A DNA stretch of 64,000 bases from Pisaster brevispinus (Eukaryota > Echinodermata > Asteroidea > Forcipulatida > Asteriidae): the NCBI GenBank assembly GCA_023634235.1, contig JAMKCF010000029.1, forward strand, positions 1,488,001-1,552,000. Direction: 5' to 3'. Shown here piece after piece: positions 1 through 11,800 of this stretch. The translations under genes were made by a program, and so were the position numbers. Below the pieces are notes generated by a model. That model was given only the letters and a program-made list of their open reading frames with translations, was not told where the DNA came from and did not search any database. Numbering within the stretch: the first letter of the stretch is position 1; each line of letters opens with the position of its first letter.

Positions 1-88
1 TGCGCCGATGTGTATAAAGCACTGTACTGAATACTTAGCATTGCCTCTAGCTACAAGCCAAGCTTGTTGGCCTAGTGGTAAGATATCT

Positions 89-281
89 GGGTCCAATTTC
101 ACACAGCTGCTTAAGCATAAAAAGTAATTAAGCACACAAAAATTGTGCTTACCAGAATAAGGTTATTAGCCAAACTACCATGTCATATGTACAATTTGTG
201 ACTGGTATCCTGCTCATTTCTGCTTAGCAGAAAATTGTTAAACAATATTTTCTGCTTAAGTAGCTCTATGATATTGGGCCC
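89..281. mobile_element. MITE (GGGCCCAATTTCAT family) inserted in a SINE
   Basis: The terminal inverted repeats start GGGTCCAATTTCA-CACAGCTGCTTAAGCA (89-117) and end with the complement at 253-281. The inside has the recurring GTGACTGGT...TTTCTGCTTAGCAGAAAA palindromic pattern. The insertion splits a tRNA-like SINE: the A-box-like CTAGTGGTAAGA lies left (72-83) and the B-box-like GGATTTGAATCCC lies right (299-311). Confidence 0.6.
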
Positions 282-316
282 TGATCTAAAAAGGTTGTGG
301 ATTTGAATCCCAACTG

Positions 317-435
317 AATAATAATACTAATAATAGCGGCTTCTTATATAAAGCACTCATATCCGTCACTCAGTGACGCCCAAGGCGCTTCAAAAACAAT
401 CAGTATTTTCCTGCAAGCTATGTGGGGCTACGTTT
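317..435 (-). mobile_element. LINE 3'-end fragment
   Basis: Read on the minus strand, the segment has AAGCGCCTTGGGCGTC, then TGCTTTATATAAGAAGC and a short (TATTAT)-like tail. This is the form of many LINE 3' ends. Similar pieces occur at 5105-5200 and 33236-33310. Confidence 0.45.
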
Positions 436-600
436 ATGAAGTATGCATGTGGATTTTCACAGGACTCTGGAAAGTATAAGTATAAACACATACCGTCACC
501 GTTTTCACGAAGAGGCAACAAACTTCCATTTTTGGAAAAAAACGGCATTTGAAGTTTGGTTTGTTTTGGTGGCTTAATAAGGAGAGTAAGGATGCCATAC

Positions 601-843
601 CTGTGATAGTAACAGTGAAGTTGCACATCTCCACATTTCCACTTTCATCAGTAGCGTTGACATAAACGGTAGTAACACCGATAGGAAATTCAGACCCAGA
701 TGACACACTTTCTTGAACAGTGACATTCCCCAAAGAATTGTCCTCCGGCATAATCACTTGCCAGTATACAATACCATTGGGTTGACCAGGCAGAGTATCG
801 TTATCCTGGTTGGGTGGGCATACCAGCTGTGGAGGCTCTTTGT
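601..843 (-). CDS. HYR gene exon 9: canonical short HYR module
   Basis: The exon has 81 codons (residues 677-757) and is phase 1-1. The acceptor is CCTTAATAG and the donor GTATGG lies at 600-595. It reads DKEPPQLVCPPN, MPEDNSLGN, FPIGVTTVYVNATDESGN and EMCNFTVTITG. The gene must continue beyond the left edge, because the donor is intact and no stop codon has been reached. Confidence 0.92.
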
Positions 844-3800
844 CTATTAAGGTTAAACAAAGAGGCCAGGAGCCAATGTTGTTAAAGTTATTTACCACAG
901 GTGTACTATATATATATTGATCAAGATGATTTGACAGTGCATGTAAGCATTAACAATGGATTAGAATCCTTACATCATTCGTCTGCTTACAAGAACTGCC
1001 AGCAAGTTAGCATGATTTTTGCAATTTGCTTACGATTCTTATTATTTATTTGTCAGTTTCACAAATGCACATACAGAAAATGTACACTACTGAAAACTTC
1101 AAAAACATTAACCTAAAAATGAAAAAGTCGTAGAGAATGTAATATACAAAGGCCAGAAAAAAAGCAATACATTTTTTCCCCACCAAATGAGACAGCAAAA
1201 CAAAACAACTGCATAGAGTGAACTTGAGAACACAGAACAACAAGGACAAGAGGAAAACAAGCAAACAAATGAAAAAAGACTGTGAACAACAGATAAAGCC
1301 AATCCAGGTTTGCTAGGTTTGGACTGACAAAAGTGCCTGCACTGTCACCATGAGGTGTGTCCAACCTGGAGATGAAAACAGTAATCCGGAATCCAGACAG
1401 AAAACAAAAAGAAAAAAAACATGGAAACGAGAAAGGACAAGATTAGCAGTGATGAAATATAAAATGTGCCATGGCCTGCTCAGTATTCTAAACAGAAAGC
1501 ATCTACCTACAGGCTTTTAGAAATTGGCCCTTGGCAAAAAGTGGAAAAACTATCCATTTTGTTTGTACTTCCATCCAGGTCCTTATTTCAACTAGTTATT
1601 TGCACATCCCCACTTTAATTCTTACAGACTCTATCAATTGAAGACATTATGAGCATATTTCTGCATTAAATGCAAAGTCTCATATTCATTCATTTATTAA
1701 TTCTGGTTGTGAAGCCAAGGACTCTCGGAAAAGCGAACTTAATCACTTTACTAGCCAAGAACCCCGTGGAGACGAAGACGACGAAGGACATTCAGTTTTA
1801 GATGTGGGAGGAAAATCCCAGAGAAATATTCCAAGGAAACCCACGCAGTCAGGTAGGAAGTATCCACACAAATTCAAGTTTTTGCACCTGTCACAAACAT
1901 GTCTACACCTAGGAGGATTCACAAAGGGACACGTTGCCCTCGATTTGGCGCTTTGGGCTATAAAAAGCGATTGCTTTGAAATCATTCCGGTTGGAAGATG
2001 TTTTAAAAGTAGAATATAATGATCCACAAACATATGCCTCGCAATTGTGTGGTTTCCTTTTATTTCGTAATCTAACACGGTCTGCCATTATGTAGAACCA
2101 ATTTTTTTACTCCACAAAATGGTGAACCGTGTTAATACACAAAGTAAAAGGAAAACCACACAATTTCGAGGCAAAGGGCCTATTTGTGTGAATCATTATA
2201 TTCTACTTTTAAAACACCTTTTCCAACCATATTCACTTCATAACAACGCTTTCAAACGCTTTGTTTAACCTAAAGCGTCCAATCCAAAGCAATGTGTTCC
2301 TTTAAGAGTAAGCACTTTAGTTCAAGTATAAAGTTCAAAGTTCAATAAGTAAAAAAGATACTTTGCTTCATACCTTCAACAAAAAGGTAAGTATCGCAGG
2401 TACTGGTCAACCCTGCCTCATCTGTAATGATGTAATGAAGCCTATGAGGTGATGATGTCAAATTAAAATTGAAAGATTCATTGACCAAGTAGTGACAGTC
2501 TTCTCCGATATCTATAGTGATGTTGAATACCCCAGTGTTATCAAATGCATAATCAGGATCGGGCAACTTGAAAGAGGCGTAGTACTCCCTGACCTCAGTA
2601 CTCTCCGTAAAGTTTGCAGGGCACGTAATGTTAGGCTTCTCTTTATCTGTGGATTTACAAATAAAAATCTCATTCAGTTCCTCCTTATATGTCTTTAGTC
2701 TAATAAGTTTTGCAGAACAACTCTATGAGTTGTGGTGCTTTTGGAAAGAATCGGTGGTTTTACAACTCAACATTTCAATCGGTATACTCTGATCATCTTC
2801 TAAACGAATGGACACTAAATCCCAATTCCTGAATCCTTTAAAGACATCTGGATGATTTGATTGAGTTTCAACGAAATGAGGCCAAACGGATCCTATACAT
2901 AAACTTATATAAGGTGATTTTGGAGGATTGCAGTAGGGATCCTACATAAACTCATAATTGATTGATTTTGGAAATTGGAGGCAGTAGGGATCTCACATTA
3001 ACTCAATGAGTTGATTTTGGAGGACTTTGGGGCAGTTAGCGCGAATCAGTTAATTTTGGAGTCCTGATTAAGGCAGTATGGAACCTACATAAACTCCTAT
3101 TGATTGATTTTTGTAGGATTTAGGCAGTATGGATGCTACATAAACTCATATCAGTTGATTTTGGAGGATTGGGGCAGTAGGATCCCATAAAAAATGACTG
3201 AGGAGGCAGTTGTCTGCAATTTCATCAACAGATAAGGTGGTTAAGATCTGACAAACTTTCCATTTTCACCTAGGAGTCTCCATGTGATTCACCACACAGA
3301 TCGCATCATTATCTTAGAAAACCCATTGTGAAAGTTCCCCCCCGTTTATACATTACCTTCAACTGTTATTGTGAAACTGCACGACACGTTCACCTGCATA
3401 GAAGGGTCGGTAGCGTTACATTGGATAAGATGTTCACCGATACTTAACGAACCCCCCCAGTGGTTGAAGGAAACAGTCTCCCCTGGAGCGAAGCATTCCA
3501 CAGTGACAGTGTGGTTGGAGTTGTCAGTTGCATTTGGAAGAAAGAAATACACTTCGGCATTAGCTTGACCAGGTGAAGTACATGCTGTGAAAGCAGCAGG
3601 ACAGTCCATATACATTGGTGGCTCAAGATCTGCATGTCGAAAAAAAGAGGAAAACTGCAGCTGAAATTAAGTACATTATTTATATTATTGACTAACTCTT
3701 ATTGTGTAGCCAAGGCTCTCAGAAAAGCGAACTAAAAGGAAACGTTAACCTTTGGTTTTTTCTTTTAACCATTCGGTTGTTATATTCCTAAAAAATATAT

Positions 3801-6800
3801 GTCGTATAACCCAAACTCTGGATCTCGTTTGGTATGGTTTCACACAGGGTTCAACAACGATTTAGTACTTCTATAAAATATATCTTGAAGGGTAACTTCA
3901 ATTTCCCAAAATTGACACAATGCACCTAACCTGTAAAAAATCAATTCAAAAGATGGTAGCATTTTTGAGATATCGCTGAAAATCCGGAGCACTGAGTTAT
4001 GTCCACGCAAGAAGAATAATCCGTAATTGGAATACACAATCTGAGAAACATGTCTGACAGTAACGTTACACAGATTCAAATTTTGGGGATAAAAACTAAC
4101 ATCTTTTACCATAACCACATTACTTCGAAGTGAAAAATGTTTCTCAAAATACGTTATATTATCAAAAGCTACTATACTTCTAACCAAGTAAGTTTTCATG
4201 GTCATTAATTTTAAGAGTGATTACCAAACGTATATGTTCCCTTTAATCTATATACCCAATGGAGCGAAGACAAGGAAGGAAGTTTCAGTTTCACATGTGG
4301 GAGGAAAACCCCAGAGAAATATTCCAGGGAAAGTTGGAGCAAGCAGGTAAGGACTGAAACCCAATCCACAAAGTGCCCCCGGCAGGATTCGAACCAGGGT
4401 CCTAGAGGTGAAAGGCAAGGCAAGATACCACTACGCCAACCCGAACGCCCGAGATACATGAAGTCAACTGGCTCAGTAACTTGGATTCTTCGTTGTTGTT
4501 GTTGTTGTTGTTGTTGGGTTTGGGGGTTTTTTTTTAAGAAAAATATATTTCTGTGAAGGATTGGTGCTGTTAAAAATGAAATAATCAGCCAGCTTTCAGA
4601 TTTCTCTAATCAATACCCCCCGCCCCCGATATTTGACAATCCTGTACTTTTCCTGAAATCACATGCACAACAACATTGTCTTGTCATGTTACCTGGAACG
4701 TTGATTGAGAATGTGCAGGAGTCATTGACCAGGCCAGCAGTATCTGTAGCATTACACTGGACAGAAGTTAGGCCTATACCCACAGTATCCGAAGCTTTCA
4801 GTTCTTTTGGAGTGTCGGTATCAAAGCATTTTACTATCACATCATTGTGAGAGTTATCCGTAGCATTGGGAAGGTCAAACGTAATCGCTACAGTTGGTTG
4901 TCCAGGAGCTGCACTCATAGTTATGTCACTGGGGCAGTCCTCAAAATACGGGGGCTCCTTATCTGTATTTCAACAAACAAAAATGCACAACATATAACTA
5001 GAATGTGCACTGTAATTATTGTAGTATTAAATGTCCATGTGTTATTAGTCCAAAGTCCTCCAAATCTGTCTCATGATTCTGTCTTACTTTTTGAGGATAC
5101 ATGTATAATAATAACAATCAGAATAACAATAATTAGTTCTTATAAAGTGCTTTATCCCCGGGCATCTCAAAGCACTTATTAAGTTTAAGACAGATGCTAA
5201 GTTTTTGAAATATGAGACCCATTTCTTTAGCACCATGTAACAGTTCACAAGGTGAGCAGTGCAATCTGCAGCCAACCATACCAAAAACACCGGGGCATAG
5301 CCCTTCTCTTGCGATAGGTGTAACTGGGTTTTACATGCATTACACAACACACAGGACCTACAGCTTTACCTTCCATCCGAAGGATAGACCACGGTGATTA
5401 AGTGTCTTGCTTAAGGAAACAAGTGTCTAGATCGGGACTCATACCCCACACTATGCTAAACAGAAACACCAGAGCTGGAGTCCGGTGCTACACCGACAAT
5501 TTCTAAATTAATGGTTGTGGCTGGATCACCATGCAATGTAGCACATATATATGCTGCCCATAGCAACAGCCTTAGAAACAGCCACAGCTGCCATGGAAGA
5601 TTCAGGAGGGTCTCGACCTAAAGATACTTATAAACCTATAATATTCTGAAATTTTCTAACTGGGTCCTCCTTAACATCAATTAATCCCAAGCATTAGCAG
5701 TAATCCAGCTTTCTGCTGAAGACGAGTTGATTGCACTGTTTGAAATGTCAAGACTGTACTTTCTCAACTCAGATTCCTCTCAGAACCAACTCTTCTTCCC
5801 TAACAGAATTTAATTCACATGGTTGTTATTAATTAGCATTTTACATACCCTCAACAGTTATAAATATTTCGCATGTGTCAACATTTCCGGAGCCATCAGT
5901 GATGGTATAATGTACTCGATGAGGGGTATCTGATAGCTGGAATTCATATGAGTCATTGAGTGCATAGACATTGCCATCCCCCGCATCAACGGTAATGTTG
6001 TAATCCATGGAGTTATCGGTCATTCCAACGGGCTTTGGAAAGACAACTGTTGAGAAGTTCTGTCCCAAATCCGTGCAGACGGTCTCATTTAGTGAACACG
6101 TAATGTTAGGCTTCTCTTTATCTGTAAAAGTAAAACGAACCAAAAATTACTTTTCAAATTAAACTTCATAATTGCACAATGCGTTGTACATTCAGTTTGT
6201 GCTTCCTCCAAATTGTCTTGAGGCAAATTGCAGCAGAAAAATGCTTAACCAAAATCTGTCCTAAATGACAAAAATAGCAAGGCAATAGTCGCAACAATGG
6301 TTACTGTAAACATTTTGGCCAGTAATTTGTTATCTCGTCAACAAAATAACAATAATCTGAATTCTTATATAGATAGTTCCCAATAGACGCCATCTTTACG
6401 GGCTAATTGCATTTTGGCTTGCAAGCGCGCCAAGTGCTCAAATTATTAACGCAGCCGCGCTGTTTACTAACCAATCATGCAATGAGTTTTGTGAAATGTG
6501 CGCGTGCTGCACGCCGTTCTCGCGCAAAACGCATGACTGTGTGTTCCAAATTGCCCGTAAAGATGGCCGATTTATGCCATATTGCAACCTATCTATAGGC
6601 CCTAGCCCTTTTCACACCCGATGACGTATCAAAGCGCGCAGTTTTCCTGCAAGGTATGCAGAGCTACGTTTTTAAGCAAGAGACCTACGTTCCTTTATAG
6701 CACCATTTAATAGTTGACAAGGTGCTGTGGCGCAATATGCTGCCGATCAAACCAAGATCAACGGGGCAAACCCTTTCTTTTTACGATAAATGCACTGGGT

Positions 6801-8827
6801 TCTTGTACGTGCATTACACAACACACGAAACCTACGACTTTACGCCCCATCCGAAGTATATCAATCAATCAATCAGAAAACATTTATTTAGCGCCAAAAT
6901 CAACAAAAATTGTTCAAAGGCGCTAAAAGTATACAGCAACAATGGTTAAGTGTCTTGCTTAAGTGTCAAGACCAGGACTTGAACCCACACTCAGCCAATC
7001 AGAAACACCAGCGCTCGAGTCCAGTGTTCTTATCCACTCAACCACGATACACCAACAAAATAACATTCATGTTTTTAAAAAAATATTTATCTGCATACCT
7101 ATAACAGTGATGTCGAACTGACATAAGGAGTTGACATTATTGGCGGCATCACTTGCATTACACTGGATATCATGAGTTCCAATCGGTAAAATAGATCCTG
7201 AATTATCCAAAGTTGCCGAACTCCCAACAATGAAGCATACCACATTTGGAAGGTCTGGGCTGTTGTCTGTGGCATTGGGAAGGTTGAAGGAAACAATAGC
7301 AGTTGCTTCCCCGGGCGTTGTGATGTTGACTACATTAGTGGGACATTCCAGGAACTGAGGAGCCTCAGCATCTGTAGTAATAAAGACACAAATAAACAGG
7401 ATTGATAAGGGTCAATCTGAAAGCTCACTGATTCTAAAGTACAGTACCAATCCTCCAGAGAAATATTTCCATCTGAAAGCTCACTGATTCTAAAGTTTAT
7501 ACCAGTACCAATCCTCCAGAGAAATATTTCCATCTGAAAGCTCACTGATTCTAAAGTTTATACCAGTACCAATCCTCCAGAGAAATATTTCCATCTGAAA
7601 GCTCACTGATTCTAAAGTTCATACCAGTACCAAACCTACAGAGAAATATTTCCATCTGAAAGCTCACTGATTCTAAAGTTTATACCAGTACCAATCCTCC
7701 AGAGAAATATTTCCATCTGAAAGCTCACTAATTCTTATGTTCATAACACTAACAGTACCAATCCTCCAGAGAAATATCTGAAGACGCCCAAATCACCTTT
7801 GCTCGTTTCAACTGCAGCATTTGATGTATGAATGTGCACAGAATACCTGACAGAACATCAACAACTTTTAGCGCTTTTTACAATTAATTTAATGAGATAA
7901 TCCCAGGTTGATGTAATTAATAAAACTTTCACAATGGAAATAAATTTACTCCTCATAGAACCAATGGTGTTCAAAATAAGAACCTACTCACCTGTGATAA
8001 TCACATTGAAACTGCAAGATGCAGAGTTCCCTGATTGGTCCGTTGCAGTGTAGTTGATTTCGTGGGTACCAATGGGAAACATTTGGGGTGGAGTCATAGG
8101 ATCGATGCTAGATGTTGGGGTGATCATAGCATTGGAATTGTCTGTTGGGACTGGCACAGTCCAATTAGCAGTTCCCATAGTACCCCCTTGCTCATCTCCT
8201 GGCACCTCAACATCGCAAGGACACTCTAAAACAGGCTTGCCTGCATCTGTTGTTGTATTAAACAAAGTAAAAAATGTAAAATTACAAAACTTACAAAACA
8301 ATTTGAAGCTACAATATTAATGAAAAATAGTAGTAGCTGTTGCAAACTGCTTACCAACCAAAAGGACCTATGGTATAAATGCAAAAAATAGTTAGTGGCC
8401 TGACGTTTCGACCCTAGCAAAGTCTTTCTCGAAGGCTAAATGACAAGACTATAGTACAAACATTAACAGTATACTGGTGTGACAAAAGCAGTCAAGTGGA
8501 AATAGACTGTATACAATATTAGTGTCAAACTGAAACTAACAGACAGCTAGTTCACACCAGAATCAACCCTCATAAAAAAATCTGAAAAAGTGAAAGTAAA
8601 AAAAAACAACACTTGAATATCCTGCAAATCGCCAAATGCTTAGGCCTGACATGTATGTTTCTAACAGTATCAAAAGGTGTTAAGTTTGCATCAAGGATCA
8701 AGAATAATATTTAGTTTTACCCATACACCTAACACCGATGTGTGTAAAGCACTGTATATTCAGTACTTTCCCCAAGTCCTGTGAAAAAAATCCACAGGAA
8801 TATTACTTCGGGTGGGATTCGAACCCC

Positions 8828-8873
<46 letters not shown>

Positions 8874-11800
8874 AGCAGAGGTCTTACACTGGACCACCGA
8901 AATTGCCCGATATCAAAAGTTCTTCTTCAAGACAATTTGGTGACTAAATTGAAAGGTCAATTTATTTTCTTGTGAGAGTCGTCGGGAACTGGTTTTCAAG
9001 ATCAAGTTGAATTGTATGACATTTCGCTATTAGACCCCTATAGCATTGATATCACGCGCAGACTGTCTGCCCATGGTCTGCTATATTTGAAGTCAGATTG
9101 CACGTACAGACCCATAGTGGATGCTAAACTTGCTCGTCGTCTAAAATGTTCACTACTTATAAAGTGACAGATGTGGAAGCTGACTCCCATAAGGGTTCAA
9201 CCAAGATTAAACATAGTGACGATGTCAGGTAAATATACATTCAACATAAAATTGGGGATTAAGTTTCCATAATCAGGTAGATTTTTTAATTTCTTCCTCA
9301 GAACTATGTGATGTAGTTGCAGTTTTCAGAACACTGCTTTGCAAGCCCCTTCTTTTTCTTCTTTTTTTTACAAGGTGCTAGTAACCATTATCCAATCAGC
9401 ATCTCATCCTAGATTTTCTGTTCTAGTTGAGAACATTTTGTCTCATTTTGTTACAGCTGTTCATGGCGGTCAAATCTATGTGTATGAGCTCCATGCTTTA
9501 ATCACCCACCTCCATCCCCAACTCCTCCTGTGCTGCCATTTTGGGGGTGGGAAATTTGTCAGACACAGGATCAGTTGTGATGGGGCATGGTATCATAATG
9601 GTTACTTTGTTTAGGTAATTTAACCTCAAATTGTACTTTTTACTTTGATAGGCTTTGACACCCTGTGACGTTTACCATCCTGGCCGTTTATAAGCGGTGG
9701 GCCTTTTACTGGCTCTATTGTATACAAAACTGGATTATTGTGCCTTATCATTGCGGGATTCTTCGAATTGAAAACCACAAAACCACATTCCTTTGAAGGG
9801 AATTGTTTCTCGACATGTTTTTACATTATCAACAGCTGCAGTTCTTCTCACCATATAAGTTGTTATGGTCATTCATTTTTGGAGTAGTTACCAAAAGCAT
9901 ACCCTGCCTTCAAACTCCAAAGTTGCAAATTCTTATTACATTTAGAAAACCTACATCATAGCATGCCTTGGTTCCCACAAACTTAGCTCGGTTAGTTGTT
10001 AATGTATCATCCACCCTAACTTAAGAAGTTTATAAGAAAAGCATCAACTTACCCAAAACTCTCACATAAAACTCGCAAGTACCACTGCTAACAAATGGCA
10101 CGACAGTAATAAAGGCCTCATACTGCACTTTGATCAATTGAGGGGGTGCATTGCTATCGCCAACGAAAGGAAACGTGATGGGATATTGGTTGTTACTGGG
10201 ACACGGATGATTAGAACCTGTGCCTATAGGAAAGCATCTGAAGAATTCTTCCACGAATGAGCCTGAATACGTAAGGGTAAAGAGAACTTCGGCAGTGCTA
10301 CTGTCATTGGTCGAGACTTCGATGATACCTAACCCATCAGTGTGGGTCATGGTAGCCTCTGGTGGGGGGCATGACGGCGAGAAGCCAGCTGTAATGCAAA
10401 GAAAGGACATATCTTTCGTAAGTGACTGATGGTTTTGGTTTTGCATCGAACAAAGTGTGATCAATTCAACTCTCTACTTTTGACAGGTAAAATAAATTCA
10501 GAACTCTTCCTGACAGTGAAGTTGAATCATGCGATCTCAGTTTTTACATCGTCAATAAAAGTTGAATTAAAAAATAAAATGCTAAATGAAAATAGTGGGG
10601 CCGGTAGCATAGGTAGGGAGTCTAACCTATGGACCACGTTTACAACAGACCAGCAGGGACAGGGTATAGGTAGGGCTCCCAGAAAGGGAGGATAGTCTAA
10701 AAATAGAAATAAGTAGAAACTTGCTGCATTATGAAATAATCCATGATGTTTGGGCCCCTCCCCCATCAAAAAGGTTCCTCCACAGAAAAAGGTCCGCGGT
10801 GTGGCCATGGGGGAAAGAACAGTGTATTAAAGTGCACCACACGAATTAAATACTAGGCCAAAACTCATGCGCCAAGCTGATTATCGTAATTTAGGCTCTC
10901 AAAATCTTTAAAATAATAACGTATGACCCCTTAAAAGGGGTCATGCAGTTAATAGATTGTGAAATTGTAATAATGTATCACAACGTGGGGGCTCTGTGCT
11001 TCAACTTTTGAGGAGATTTGATAAATTTAGGCTTTTAAGTTGGCCCTAATAATACTTGGCTTTGGAATGGGAGGAACGCCTCATGGAAACTGGCAGTGAG
11101 TCGGTTTGGGAAAAATCACATTTTCGAGGGCGTTTTTTTTTTCTAGGGTAGGCCTAATTAGTAAAACTTCCAAACGGTTGAACTACCACAAATTGAAAAG
11201 AAATCTGAAGTTTAGTTGTCTGAAAAATATCTGCTTGGTTTTGAAAAGGCTAAAAGACTTTAAATATTGTTTTTAGTATTTTTGAATATTTAGCATTTAG
11301 CATGGTTACTATGGGAGTTTATTTAGCATGTTGCGCCCAGTGATTACAAATAGCGCCCCCACCGTCTGCAGCTTTAGCAGACTTGGCTGGGCAGTGTTGT
11401 TGTTGTTGTGTTTGTGTATGTGTTGGGGAGGGGGTCAGTATGTTTATTTTAATGTTATAGGCTATTGCTATGTCATCATCAGGCCTACATCATTTTTTTG
11501 TCATTAAAAATAAAGTCACTTTACATAGGCTAAAGACATTATTATAATGAATGAAGTTCAAGTTTGAGATAGCAAGACAATAGGTTAGAGCGACTTCGTA
11601 CGATAGCCACCACAGATTCTGCACAGGACATAGTAAAGTGTCACGACAAACAAACAACAAACATGAACTTCAGTTACATGAACTACAGTGAAATGTCGTT
11701 AATGAAGCATTGGAAATATGGGAATTTCTTGGGTCCCCCCCACCCCCCTGTAAACATAGGGAGAGACTGTAACGGGTTTTTTTTGCGGGACCTCTCAGAG

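Noticed and set aside
8738..8975. Poly-Phe open frames
   Set aside because: Made by the T run in a SINE.
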